From positions 186,001-250,000 of the forward strand of contig NZ_BARF01000034.1 in NCBI RefSeq assembly GCF_000367365.1: a stretch of DNA of 64,000 nucleotides, in the 5' to 3' direction. Below the pieces are notes generated by a model, which saw only the letters and a program-made list of their open reading frames with translations, made no database searches and was not told the origin of the DNA. This document shows positions 8,087 to 16,790 of this stretch, piece by piece. Source of the stretch: Streptomyces prunicolor NBRC 13075 (lineage in GTDB: Bacteria > Actinomycetota > Actinomycetes > Streptomycetales > Streptomycetaceae). The position numbers and the translations under genes are program-made. Each line of letters starts with the position of its first letter. Position 1 is the first letter of the stretch.

Positions 8087-8677
8087 TCAATGCTTGGTCA
8101 GGACTTCGAAGCGCAGGTGGGTGATGTCCGGCGACTCGCGTGTCCAGAGCCGGCGGAGTTCGACGGGACCGCCGAGGTGGTCGAAGAGCCGCTTGCCCGC
8201 GCCCAGCAGCACGGGGACGAGCATGATGTGCACCTCGTCCAACAGGCCGGCGTTCAGGGCATGTTGGGCGACGCTCGCACCATGGACCCCGACGTCCCCG
8301 CCGGCGGCGGTCTGCTTGGCGCGGGCCACCGCGGACTCGATGCCGTCGGTGACGAAGGTGAACACGTCGGGGGCGACGACGTCCGCCGGATCGGGGGCGT
8401 GGTGGGTGAGCACGACACAGGGGACCTTTCCCACCGGCCCTCCGTCGCCCCAGCCGCCCTCGCCTTCGCACACGTCGTAGGAGTGCCGGCCCATGAGGAC
8501 GGCGCCGACGCCGTCGGCCATCTCGGCGAGGACCTTGGCGTCGGCGTCGTCCATTTCCTGGACCCAGCGGTGCAGGCGTTCGCCGCCGACGCCGAGGGGG
8601 TTGGCGCGGGTGTCGTCCGGGGCGGTGATGAAGCCGTCCAGGGACATGGACATTCCTGAGATCACCTTGTCAGTCAT
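8087..8677 (-). CDS. RibD C-terminal/dihydrofolate reductase-fold protein
   Basis: A 196-aa protein starting MTDKVISGMSMSLDGFITAPDD, the standard opening of stand-alone RibD_C-domain reductases. The family features GAVLMGRHSYDVCEG, FVTDGIESAVARAK, GDVGVHGASVAQHALNAGLLDEVHIMLVPVLLGAGKRLF are all present. It would bind NADPH and reduce an unknown substrate. The start at 8677 fits the family N-terminus better than 8710, which has no ribosome-binding site. It is a single gene, convergent with the DeoR gene. Function beyond the fold is unknown. Confidence 0.85.
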   Translation of the reverse strand: MTDKVISGMSMSLDGFITAPDDTRANPLGVGGERLHRWVQEMDDADAKVLAEMADGVGAVLMGRHSYDVCEGEGGWGDGGPVGKVPCVVLTHHAPDPADVVAPDVFTFVTDGIESAVARAKQTAAGGDVGVHGASVAQHALNAGLLDEVHIMLVPVLLGAGKRLFDHLGGPVELRRLWTRESPDITHLRFEVLTKH

Positions 8678-8732
8678 GTCGGGTAGACCGTCCGCGCCGC
8701 CCGGACTCATCGCCTGAGCGGTGTGCGATCCG

Positions 8733-9185
8733 TCAGCCGAAGGCCTTGACGGCCTGGTAGTACGTCCAGGCCGTGCTGTTGCAGGTGGTCGCGACGGCGC
8801 TGCTGTAACCGGCGCAGACCCGCTTGAGGTCGTCGTAGAAGGCGCTGTCGAGCCGCGACTTGTTGGCGCTGAAGGCGTTGGCGGCCTTGTAGTTGCGGTA
8901 GCCGAAGTCGTGGCGGGCGCAGGAGGTGGCGAAGGGGAAGCCGAAGGGGTTGTCGGGCGAGTCGGAGCAGTAGTCGGTGGACCAGTCGAACGCGTAGGCG
9001 GACCAGGCGGTTTGGTTGGCGCGGGCCGCGACCCAGAGGTTGTAGCTCGATGCGCTGGTCTGGGTCCAGCCGGAGAGGACTTGAGGCTTGTCGGCGGGGG
9101 CGGCGGTGGCGGCTGTCGCGGTGGCGACGACGGCTACCAGAGCCAGAGTTGAGGCGGCGAGACCGGTGGCGAGTCTGCGGTGCAT
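8733..9185 (-). CDS. Secreted prokaryotic phospholipase A2
   Basis: A 150-aa exported protein with a Sec signal peptide (MHRR followed by an Ala/Val-rich core, probable cleavage after ATAATA-AP near residue 29). The mature part has the prokaryotic PLA2 signature SCARHDFGYRNYK, whose His-Asp pair is catalytic, plus the spaced cysteines (YCSDS, SCARH, RVCAG, TTCNS) that form the two disulfides known for the Streptomyces violaceoruber enzyme. It would hydrolyse the sn-2 ester of phospholipids outside the cell using calcium. The length equals the family norm. About 215 bases upstream hold no gene. Confidence 0.92.
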   Translation of the reverse strand: MHRRLATGLAASTLALVAVVATATAATAAPADKPQVLSGWTQTSASSYNLWVAARANQTAWSAYAFDWSTDYCSDSPDNPFGFPFATSCARHDFGYRNYKAANAFSANKSRLDSAFYDDLKRVCAGYSSAVATTCNSTAWTYYQAVKAFG

Positions 9186-9401
9186 TCAACACCTCCATGG
9201 GACCGCGATCCGCCCGTCGGATCGCAGGTCCATGACAAGATGATTTACACGTCGACCATGCCTTCACACTGCATGTGCCCCAATGACCCGTTAACTCTCG
9301 GATATGCCAGGAGTTCGGGACATGAACCTCATGGGAGAGACCGGCAGAGGGGACACGCAACACCCCTGCTGCCGGGCGGAGTTCACCTTCCGAGGAAGGT
9401 C

Positions 9402-10148
9402 TCAGGACGACGGCGTCAGGGGCAGGTCGTCCGTGAAGGCGTTGACCGGTTGGGCGATGTTCCGGGTGCCGTGGACGTCGAGGGCCGCCGCCGCGGTTCG
9501 CGTGCCGAGTGCGCCCTGTGTGTGCCAGGTTCCGGTGACGGCCAGCCAGGTGTTCGCGGGCGGGGCCGGGGTGCCGTACATGTGGACCTTGACCGTCTGG
9601 GCGTCCGCCGCGCAGCAGGTGAAGATGATGCGGGTCAGGTCCCAGCCGCCGCCCCGGACCGGCGTGGCGAACCCGGTCATCTCGACGCTTCGACCCTTGA
9701 TGGCCAGCTCCTTGTCCTGCTGGACCCGGGTGGTGAAGTCCGTGAGGGTCATCGGCAGGGGTGAGGTGGCGGGCAGTGCGGCGAACCGCTTCTGCTGCTT
9801 GACGGCCTCGCTGCCCGCGTGGGACGCCGTGTAGGCGCCGAGGGCGGGTGGGGCGTAGAAGAGGAGGCTGAGCGCGGGGAGGAAGAGCAGCCAGGCGATG
9901 CGCGGGGCGGTGGAGTGGTCGTGGCCGTGGTCATGCCCGTGGCCGTGGTCGTGCTTCTCCTCGTCCGCCGTGCCGCGGTCGAGTGCCGCGTGGGCCAGGC
10001 CCAGGAGCAGGAGGAGGGCGCCGGAGATGATCAGGAGCGGGCGCAGGCCCTCCTTGACGTAGCGCAGGTAGAGGTCGGTGAAGAGGGCGGTGTGCAGCAG
10101 GCCCAGGCCGGTCAGGACCAGGAGCGGTACTTGGGCGGTGCGCTTCAC
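9402..10148 (-). CDS. TIGR03943-type permease subunit with His-rich loop
   Basis: A 248-aa membrane protein with two N-terminal helices (LLVLTGLGLLHTALF; LLIISGALLLLLGLAHAAL), a cytosolic or external loop containing HDHGHGHDHGHDH, a third helix (LLFLPALSLLFYAPPALGAY) and a C-terminal domain with FTCCAADAQTVKVHMYG. This is the usual partner of the DUF318 permease upstream (YcgQ-YcgR pair in Bacillus). The His cluster and the CC pair suggest a metal, probably zinc, is bound or sensed. The GTG start at 10148 overlaps the upstream stop as GTGA, so the two are co-translated. The transported substrate is unknown. Confidence 0.82.
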   Translation of the reverse strand: MKRTAQVPLLVLTGLGLLHTALFTDLYLRYVKEGLRPLLIISGALLLLLGLAHAALDRGTADEEKHDHGHGHDHGHDHSTAPRIAWLLFLPALSLLFYAPPALGAYTASHAGSEAVKQQKRFAALPATSPLPMTLTDFTTRVQQDKELAIKGRSVEMTGFATPVRGGGWDLTRIIFTCCAADAQTVKVHMYGTPAPPANTWLAVTGTWHTQGALGTRTAAAALDVHGTRNIAQPVNAFTDDLPLTPSS

Positions 10149-11188
10149 AGCAGGGCGCCTCCGATCAGGACGCTGGCGGCCACGGCCACGACGGTGGTCG
10201 CGGTGGAGAAACGCACCGCGAACGCCCGGCCGAAGGTGCCCGCCTGAAGGGCGATCAGCTTCAGGTCCACCATGGGGCCGACCACCATGAAAGCCAGCCG
10301 GGCAGTGGGCGAGAAGCCTGTGAGTGAGGCCGCTACAAAAGCGTCGGCCTCGGAGCAGACCGCGAGGACGACGGCGAGCGCGGCCAGGAAGAGCACGGAC
10401 AGCCAGGGCGAGCCGGAGAAGGTGTCGAGGACGGAGCGCGGGACGGTCACGTTGAAGGTGGCCGCGGCCATGGCACCGAGGACGAGGAAGCCGCCGGCAT
10501 GCAGGAAGTCGTGCTGGAAGCCGAGCCGGAACTCGGTGAAGCGGCTGTGCCCCGACTGGTGTCCGGTGTGCCGTACGACGGGCCGCAGCCACTCCTCACG
10601 CCCCAGCCAGAGCCAGAGCCAGCCCATGACGGCGGCGGTGGCGAGCGAGGCGAGGAGCCGGGCCAGCACCATGGCGGGGCTGCCCGGGAAGGCGACGGCG
10701 GTGGCGGTCAGCACGATCGGGTTGATCGCGGGCGCCGAGAGCAGGAACGCGAAGGCGGCGGCCGGGGTGACGCCCCGGCGGATCAGGCTGTTCGCGACCG
10801 GCACGGACGCGCATTCGCAGCCCGGCAGGACCACGCCCGCGATGCCCGCGACAGGTACGGCGAGCGCGGCCCGCTTGGGCAGCACCTTGGTGAACAGGTC
10901 TGCCGGGACGAAGGCGTTGATGGCTCCGGACAGGGCGGTGCCCAGGAGGAGGAAGGGCAGCGCCTGCACTGTGATGGCCAGGCAGACGGTCCGCCAGGCC
11001 GCCACGGCGGGGTCGTTGAGCCATGGCGTGCCCGACAGGGCGAGGACGGCCGCCGCCAGGCCGAGCGCGAGGGCGAACGCTGTCGTGGGCGGGGGTCTGC
11101 GAACAGCGCGGCGCCGTCGCTCGGGTGGATGGACGGCGGCCGGGATCGCTGTCTCCGTCACATCAAGCAGCTCATCCGTTTTTGGCAT
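10145..11188 (-). CDS. DUF318/ArsP-like permease
   Basis: A 347-aa polytopic protein with about eight hydrophobic helices and the family motif VVLPGCECASVPVANSLIRRG (Cys-Glu-Cys near the middle of the membrane) and AFLLSAPAINPIVL. The start MPKTDELLDV at 11188 has GGAGC five bases upstream; the frame extends further without support. It forms one unit with the His-rich TIGR03943 subunit. In Bacillus the equivalent pair is controlled by the zinc regulator Zur; I looked for a Zur-like palindrome upstream and found none convincing. Confidence 0.85.
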   Translation of the reverse strand: MPKTDELLDVTETAIPAAVHPPERRRRAVRRPPPTTAFALALGLAAAVLALSGTPWLNDPAVAAWRTVCLAITVQALPFLLLGTALSGAINAFVPADLFTKVLPKRAALAVPVAGIAGVVLPGCECASVPVANSLIRRGVTPAAAFAFLLSAPAINPIVLTATAVAFPGSPAMVLARLLASLATAAVMGWLWLWLGREEWLRPVVRHTGHQSGHSRFTEFRLGFQHDFLHAGGFLVLGAMAAATFNVTVPRSVLDTFSGSPWLSVLFLAALAVVLAVCSEADAFVAASLTGFSPTARLAFMVVGPMVDLKLIALQAGTFGRAFAVRFSTATTVVAVAASVLIGGALL

Positions 11189-11237
11189 ATTTGCTCCGAA
11201 TGTCTGATGTTGTGACAGAAGATAGTACGGTTCTCGT

Positions 11238-12080
11238 GTGATCAGCCGACTGTCCGTCAGCATCGTCCGCGCGTGTCTGCGTGAAGGCACCGGCGGGAGT
11301 CCCACTGCGGTACTGGACGAGACGCCGTTGAACGACGACGAGCGGTGCCGGGTGCCGGTGCTGGCGGGGACCTCGCACGCCGTGTTCGTGTCGGTGCGCG
11401 GGTCCGAGGTGTCGCTCCGCTTCTTCACCGCCGGGGGCGAGCTGCCCGCGTGCGGTCACGGCACGGTCGCCGCCCTGGCCTTCCTCGCGGCACGGGCCGG
11501 TGGCTCGGAGTACCAGGGCGTCCTGCGCGCCGCCGGGCGTTCGTTCGCGGGCCGGGCCGTACGGGAGGGGGCGCGGTTCCGTGCCGTCTTCGAGCCGGGT
11601 CCCGTCGCGTTGCGCGAGCCGACCGCGGACGAGTACGCGCTCGTCCTGCCCACGCTGGGCGTCACCCCGGGCGCGCTCGCCGCGGGTGCCCGGGTGGCCT
11701 CGGTCGGGCGGGCACGTCTGCTCGTCCCGGTCTCCTCGCGCTCCGAACTCGCCGCGCTGGCCCCGGACTTCGAGACTCTGCGCGCGGCCTGCGACCGGTT
11801 CGGACTCCTCGGCTGCTACGTCTACTCGGTGCCGACGTCCGCCGGGCGGATCGCGGCGCGGATGTTCGCGCCGTCGATCGGTGTCCCGGAGGACATCGCG
11901 AACGCCAACAGCACCGCGTGTCTCGCCGCCGACCTGGCCGGCCGGGGTGTCACCGAGATCGCCGTCGACATGGGCGACTCGCTCGGCAGCCCGGCCACGA
12001 TCACGGCGAGCGCGCGGCCCGTGCTGCGGGTGGGCGGTGTCGCCGAAGTCGGCGATGCCGTACGGGAGTTGACCGGCTAG
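11238..12080 (+). CDS. PhzF-family isomerase/epimerase
   Basis: A 280-aa protein of the PhzF fold (diaminopimelate-epimerase-like). It has the GTGGSPTAVL segment, the general acid/base region FFTAGGELPACGHGTVAA and a C-terminal half with ANANSTACLAADLA. The usual catalytic Glu of PhzF lies in the GGNP-type segment, which here is changed, so the substrate may differ from phenazine precursors. The GTG start follows the divergent permease gene by 49 bases. Its TAG stop overlaps the stop of the convergent GntR gene as CTAG. Confidence 0.8.
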   Translation: MISRLSVSIVRACLREGTGGSPTAVLDETPLNDDERCRVPVLAGTSHAVFVSVRGSEVSLRFFTAGGELPACGHGTVAALAFLAARAGGSEYQGVLRAAGRSFAGRAVREGARFRAVFEPGPVALREPTADEYALVLPTLGVTPGALAAGARVASVGRARLLVPVSSRSELAALAPDFETLRAACDRFGLLGCYVYSVPTSAGRIAARMFAPSIGVPEDIANANSTACLAADLAGRGVTEIAVDMGDSLGSPATITASARPVLRVGGVAEVGDAVRELTG

Positions 12081-12883
12081 CGGGCCCTGACCCGTTCCAG
12101 TACGTCCCGGATCAGGTCGGCGCTGATGGTGAAGTGGCCCCGGGCGATCTCCTCGGCGCGTTCCGGTTCTCCCGCCGCGATGGCCTCGTAGAGGGCCTTG
12201 TGGTCCTCGCCGCCCTGATGGAAGTGGGTCTGTTCGCCCTTGCCCCAGGGTTCGACGGGGAAGCCGAGGCTGATGCGGGCCAGCAGGTCCTGGCTGAGCA
12301 TGACGATCTGGGGGTTGCCCGTGGCCTCGCGGACGGCCCTGTGGAAGGCACTGTCCGCGGTGTGCGCGTCGCGCTGGGTGCTCGCGGAGAGGTAGGCGGA
12401 CAGGGCGTCCCGCATGGGTTCGAGGTCCTTGGCGCTACGGCGTCGGGCGGCCGTCGCGGCGACCATGCCCTCGACCAGGCCGCGCAGGTCGAAGAGCTGC
12501 TCGAACTCCTCCCAGCGGGGCAGCAGCGTGTGCCGGACCGCGGCGGCCGTCGACTCGGTCCAGCTGTCGCGGACGTAGGTCCCGCCGTTGCGCCCGCGCC
12601 GGATCTCGACCACGCCCACGGCCTGGAGCCGGGCGACCGCCTCGCGCACGGTCGGGCGGCTGACCCGGAGCAGGCCGGTGAGCTCACGCTCGGCCGGCAG
12701 CCGTTCGCCCGGCAGGAAGTCGCCGACAGCGATCGCGGTGAGCAGCCGGTCGGAGACCTCGTCGACCGCAGAGGCCACCCGGACCGGGCGCAGCGCGGAG
12801 GACGGGGAGCCGCCGAGGAGGACGCGATCGAGGACGCGTGAGAACTCGTCGCCCGCTTCGGATGCCTCAGGTACGGATGTCAG
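12077..12883 (-). CDS. FadR/GntR-family regulator
   Basis: A protein of about 268 aa with an N-terminal GntR winged helix (GERLPAERELTGLLRVSRPTVREAVARLQAVGVVEIRRGRNGG) and an FCD ligand domain with the metal-binding histidines in DSAFHRAVREATGN and the late HKALYEAI and GHFTI. The start is uncertain. CTG at 12883 has a perfect GGGGGAGGA a few bases upstream; the open frame continues to an ATG at 13039, but that would put a long inverted repeat (12964-12990), probably its operator, inside the coding sequence. It is divergent from the peptidase-transporter operon and is probably its local regulator. Confidence 0.85.
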   Translation of the reverse strand: MTSVPEASEAGDEFSRVLDRVLLGGSPSSALRPVRVASAVDEVSDRLLTAIAVGDFLPGERLPAERELTGLLRVSRPTVREAVARLQAVGVVEIRRGRNGGTYVRDSWTESTAAAVRHTLLPRWEEFEQLFDLRGLVEGMVAATAARRRSAKDLEPMRDALSAYLSASTQRDAHTADSAFHRAVREATGNPQIVMLSQDLLARISLGFPVEPWGKGEQTHFHQGGEDHKALYEAIAAGEPERAEEIARGHFTISADLIRDVLERVRAR

Positions 12884-12963
12884 CTGTCCTCCCCCTTCAA
12901 TGCCGCTTCTGTAAACGCGGGCGGGCCACGTGAACGCGCCGTTACGTCTTGCCCAGCCCCCGC

Positions 12964-12990
12964 TAAAAGGTCTTGTGCGCTGACCTTTTA
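12964..12990. promoter_or_regulatory. Inverted repeat, probable operator of the divergent GntR regulator
   Basis: TAAAAGGTC at 12964-12972 and GACCTTTTA at 12982-12990 are perfect 9-base complements separated by nine bases. The AT-rich ends stand out in this GC-rich DNA. The element lies between the GntR gene and the proline iminopeptidase gene, where autoregulation and control of the peptide operon would be expected. Confidence 0.6.
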
Positions 12991-13077
12991 CCCAATCACC
13001 ATCACAGCCATCCGTCACTTCCTTTTCCATTTCCGCCACAGGCCGGTTCGCGTCCGGCCCGTCTGGGAGGCCCTCGC

Positions 13078-13974
13078 GTGGCGATTCCCGAACCGAATCA
13101 CACCGGCACCGTCGACTTCAACGGCCATTCGACCTGGTACCGGATCACCGGCGAGTCCGGCAGGACACCCCTGGTCGTCCTGCACGGCGGACCCGGCGCC
13201 GGTCACAACTACACGCTCAGCATCGCGGGCATCGCCGAACAGGGCCGCCAGGTGGTGCACTACGACCAGCTCGGCACCGGGCTGTCCACCCATCTGCCCG
13301 ACGAGGGCGCCGACTTCTGGACCGTCCAGCTCTTCCTCGACGAGCTCGACACTCTCCTCAAGGAGTTGGGCATCGCCGATGCCTACCACCTCCTCGGTCA
13401 GTCCTGGGGCGGCATGCTCGCCGCCGAGCACGCGGTACGCCGGCCGGCCGGGCTGCGCGGTCTGGTCATCGCCAACTCCCCCGCGTCCATGGAGCTGTGG
13501 CTCGCGGCGGCGGCCGAACTGCGCGCCCAGCTCCCGCCCGGCGTCCAGCGGACCCTGCTCGCCCACGAGGCGGCCGGGACCACCGACCACCCCGACTACC
13601 TCGCCGCCGAGCAGGTCTTCAACGAACGCCATGTGTGCCGGCTGAACCCCAACCCGCCCGAGGTGCAGGCGACTTGGGAGAACATCGCGGCCGATCCGAC
13701 CGTGTACCACACGATGAACGGGCCGAACGAGTTCCATGTCGTCGGCACCATGAAGGACTGGTCCGTGATCGACCGGCTGCATCTGGTCGAGGCACCGACC
13801 CTGCTGGTGTCCGGCCGGTACGACGAGGCGACTCCCGAGACCCTGCGCCCGTTCGCCGACCACATCCCCGACGTGCGCTGGCACATGTTCGAGCACTCCA
13901 GCCATATGCCGCACGTCGAGGAGGAGGAGCTCTACCTCCAGGTCGTGGGCACCTTCCTCGACTCCACCGACTGA
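13078..13974 (+). CDS. Proline iminopeptidase-like alpha/beta hydrolase
   Basis: A 298-aa hydrolase of peptidase family S33 (tricorn-interacting factor F1/Pip). The oxyanion region is VVLHGGPGAGHNY, the nucleophile elbow is LLGQSWGGMLA (Ser), the acid is in SGRYDEATPET and the catalytic His in HSSHMPHVEE. It would release N-terminal proline or other residues from short peptides. GTG 13078 follows GGGAGG by seven bases. It is the first gene of the operon that continues into an oligopeptide ABC importer, which fits uptake followed by intracellular hydrolysis of peptides. Confidence 0.88.
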   Translation: MAIPEPNHTGTVDFNGHSTWYRITGESGRTPLVVLHGGPGAGHNYTLSIAGIAEQGRQVVHYDQLGTGLSTHLPDEGADFWTVQLFLDELDTLLKELGIADAYHLLGQSWGGMLAAEHAVRRPAGLRGLVIANSPASMELWLAAAAELRAQLPPGVQRTLLAHEAAGTTDHPDYLAAEQVFNERHVCRLNPNPPEVQATWENIAADPTVYHTMNGPNEFHVVGTMKDWSVIDRLHLVEAPTLLVSGRYDEATPETLRPFADHIPDVRWHMFEHSSHMPHVEEEELYLQVVGTFLDSTD

Positions 13975-14032
13975 TCACCCCACTGATCACCCGGTCGCCC
14001 CAACACCCCTTCCCCCGACGGGAGTTCCCTGG

Positions 14033-15760
14033 ATGTCCCGCAGTACGAGACGAGGCGCGTTCGCCGCCGCCACCGTCGCCCTCGCCCTGACCACCGCCGC
14101 CTGTTCGTCCTCCGACAGCGGCTCCTCCGACCCGACCACGTCGTCGTCCTCGACGACGGCCGGCTCCGTCGCGTTCCAGCCGCAGCACAAGGGCGGCACG
14201 CTGAAGCTGGTCGCCCACGCGGCGGCGGGCAGCCTCGACCCGCAGGTCAACTACACGCTCCAGTACTGGCAGTTGTACCAGTCGATGTACGACGGACTGC
14301 TGTCGTTCAAGAAGGTCGGCGGCCAGGAGTCGTTCACGGTCGTCCCGGACCTGGCCGCGGCGATGCCGAAGGTCACCAACGGCGGGAAGACGTACACCTT
14401 CACGCTCCGCAAGGGCATCACCTTCTCCAACGGCAAGGCGCTGACCACCGACGACGTGGTGGCGTCCTTCCAGCGCATCTTCAAGGTCTCCAGCCCCACC
14501 GCGGGCACGTTCTACAACGGCATCGTCGGCGCCACCGCCTGCCTGAAGACGCCCGCGTCCTGCACCCTCAAGGGCGGCGTGACCGGCGACGCGACCGCGA
14601 ACACGGTCACCATCAACCTCACCGCGCCGGACTCGGAGTTCCCGTACAAGCTGGCCGTCCCGCACGCCAGCATCGTGCCGAAGGACTCGCCGACGAAGGA
14701 CGCGGGCACAAAGCCGCTGCCGACGACCGGGCCCTACATGGCGGCCTCGTACGACCCGAACCGTGAGCTGAAGCTGGTGCGCAACCCGCACTTCAAGGAG
14801 TGGTCGCGAGAGGCGGAGCCGCAGGGTTATCCGGACCAGATCGACTACACCTTCGGACAGACCGTCGAGTCCGAGGTGACCGCCGTCGAGAACGGCGAGG
14901 CGGACTGGATGTTCGACCCGCCGCCCGCCGACCGGCTCAACGAGATCGGCACCAAGTACACGTCCCAGGCGCATGTGAACCCGCTGACCGCGTTCTGGTA
15001 CGCGACGCTGAACGTCAACTCGGCCCCGTTCAACAACAAGTTGGCGCGCCAGGCCATCAACTACGCCGTGGACCGGTCGGCCGTGGTGCGGCTGTACGGC
15101 GGCACCAACCTCGCCTCCCCCGCGTGCACGATCCTGCCGCCGGGCTTCCCCGGGCACGTCGACTCGTGCGACTACACCAAGGGCGGCGGCAAGACCTGGA
15201 CGGCCGCCGACCTGGCCAAGGCCAAGGCGCTGGTGAAGAAGTCCGGTACGGCGGGGCAGGCGGTCGGCATCGTCGTGCAGGACGACGACGTCAACAAGTC
15301 CATCGGGCAGTACCTGCAGAGCCTGCTCACCCAGCTCGGCTACAAGGCGACGCTCAAGCCGCTGTCGGCGAACATCCAGTTCACCTACATCCAGAACACG
15401 AAGAACAAGGTCCAACTCGCCCTGACATCCTGGTACCAGGACTATCCGGCGGCCTCGGACTTCCTCAACGTGCTGTTCTCCTGCGCCGCGTTCCACCCCG
15501 GCAGCGACTCCAGCATCAACATCTCCGGCTTCTGCGACAAGGGCACCGACGCGAAGATGCAGACCGCGCTGAAGACCGCGCAGACCGACCCGACGGCGGC
15601 GAACAAGCAGTGGGGCGCGATCGACCAGTCGATCATGCAGCAGTCGCCGGTCGTCCCGCTGATCAACCCGAAGATCATCGACTTCACGTCGAAGCGCCTG
15701 GGCAACTACCAGTTCAGCAAGCAGTTCTACATGCTCGTCGGCCAGACATGGGTCAAGTGA
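14033..15760 (+). CDS. Oligopeptide ABC transporter, substrate-binding lipoprotein
   Basis: A 575-aa family-5 solute-binding protein (DppA/OppA type). The signal peptide ends in the lipobox LTTAAC (Cys near residue 24), followed by a Ser/Thr-rich linker, so it is anchored to the outer face of the membrane. Family segments include GGTLKLVAHAAAGSLDPQ, YTFTLRKGITFSNGKALTTDDVVASFQR and a long C-terminal lobe. GGGAG lies eight bases before the ATG. It overlaps the first permease gene and sits 58 bases after the peptidase gene, so it is part of the same operon. Confidence 0.92.
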   Translation: MSRSTRRGAFAAATVALALTTAACSSSDSGSSDPTTSSSSTTAGSVAFQPQHKGGTLKLVAHAAAGSLDPQVNYTLQYWQLYQSMYDGLLSFKKVGGQESFTVVPDLAAAMPKVTNGGKTYTFTLRKGITFSNGKALTTDDVVASFQRIFKVSSPTAGTFYNGIVGATACLKTPASCTLKGGVTGDATANTVTINLTAPDSEFPYKLAVPHASIVPKDSPTKDAGTKPLPTTGPYMAASYDPNRELKLVRNPHFKEWSREAEPQGYPDQIDYTFGQTVESEVTAVENGEADWMFDPPPADRLNEIGTKYTSQAHVNPLTAFWYATLNVNSAPFNNKLARQAINYAVDRSAVVRLYGGTNLASPACTILPPGFPGHVDSCDYTKGGGKTWTAADLAKAKALVKKSGTAGQAVGIVVQDDDVNKSIGQYLQSLLTQLGYKATLKPLSANIQFTYIQNTKNKVQLALTSWYQDYPAASDFLNVLFSCAAFHPGSDSSINISGFCDKGTDAKMQTALKTAQTDPTAANKQWGAIDQSIMQQSPVVPLINPKIIDFTSKRLGNYQFSKQFYMLVGQTWVK

Positions 15761-16785
15761 GCACCGCCGCACCCGAGTTGGCCACCGTCGAGGCCCGGCG
15801 CCCGCCGGGCCCCTGGCGGACGGCCGGCGCCGACCTGCTGCACAACAGGTCGGCGCTGGCCGCGGCCGTCGTCCTCTTCCTCGTCGTCCTGGCGACCCTG
15901 TGCGCACCGCTGTACGCGCACCACGTCGCCCACACCGACCCTTTCCAGTCCCACGTCTCCGGCTCCACGGTCGCCGACGGGAAGACCGTGCCGGTGCTCA
16001 CCCCGAGCAGCACCGGCCTCGGCCTCGGCGTCACCCCGATCGGCCCGACCTGGGACCCCGCCCACTACTTCCTCGGAGCCGACAACCAGGGCCGCGACGT
16101 CATGGCCCGCCTGCTCTACGGCGGCCGCACGAGCCTGTTCATCGGGTTCACGGCGGCGCTGCTCACCTGTGCCCTCGGCACGGTCGTCGGCGTCGTCGCC
16201 GGGTACGCGGGCGGTGTCGTCGACGCCGTCATCTCCCGTGTCCTGGACGTCATTTGGGCGTTTCCCGTGTACCTGCTGGCGATCTGCCTCTCGGTCGTCC
16301 TGCTCACCGACGGGCTCCACCTCGGACCGCTCACCGTCGAGGCGGGGAGTCTCTGGCTGCCCGTCGCGATCATCGCGGCGATCTATGTGCCGTACATCGC
16401 AAGGCCGTTGCGCGGTCAGGTGCTGGTGCTGCGCAACAAGGAGTACATCCAGGCGGCCATCGGCTCCGGGGCGCCGACCGTGCGCATCCTGCGCCGCGAA
16501 GTACTGCCGAACGTGCTGCCGACGGCGATCGTGTTCGTCCCGCTGATGACCGCGCTCGCCATGCTCACTGAGTCGGCGCTGTCCTTCCTGTCGGTCGGTG
16601 TCCAGCCGCCGGACGCCAGTTGGGGCACGATCATCGAGGACGGACTCGGGCTGCTCTACACCCGCCCCGCCGTGACGATCGCGCCCGGCCTGCTGATCGC
16701 GCTGACCACGGCGGCCCTCAACGTCCTCGGCGACGGCGTGCGCGACGCGCTCGACCCGGGCGCCCGGCTGCGCGGAGGGGTGTGA
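15748..16785 (+). CDS. Oligopeptide ABC transporter permease (DppC-type)
   Basis: A 345-aa membrane permease with the DppC layout: an N-terminal cytosolic stretch, one helix (AAAVVLFLVVLATLCAPLYA), an external loop with FLGADNQGRDVMARLLYGGRTSL and five further helices. The EAA loop that docks the ATPase is around IGSGAPTVRILRREVLPN. The start could be ATG 15748 or GTG 15757; the latter overlaps the stop of the binding-protein gene as GTGA. In this operon the C-type permease precedes the B-type, the reverse of the usual order. Confidence 0.9.
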   Translation: MGQVSTAAPELATVEARRPPGPWRTAGADLLHNRSALAAAVVLFLVVLATLCAPLYAHHVAHTDPFQSHVSGSTVADGKTVPVLTPSSTGLGLGVTPIGPTWDPAHYFLGADNQGRDVMARLLYGGRTSLFIGFTAALLTCALGTVVGVVAGYAGGVVDAVISRVLDVIWAFPVYLLAICLSVVLLTDGLHLGPLTVEAGSLWLPVAIIAAIYVPYIARPLRGQVLVLRNKEYIQAAIGSGAPTVRILRREVLPNVLPTAIVFVPLMTALAMLTESALSFLSVGVQPPDASWGTIIEDGLGLLYTRPAVTIAPGLLIALTTAALNVLGDGVRDALDPGARLRGGV

Positions 16786-16790
16786 CTCCG

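Noticed and set aside
11189..11237. A Zur box between the permease pair and phzF
   Set aside because: No sequence close to the AT-rich Zur palindrome is present in these 49 bases.
13619..15907. A 762-codon minus-strand frame over the oligopeptide-binding protein gene
   Set aside because: Arg/Val/Leu-rich composition without any domain; the plus strand encodes a clear lipoprotein.
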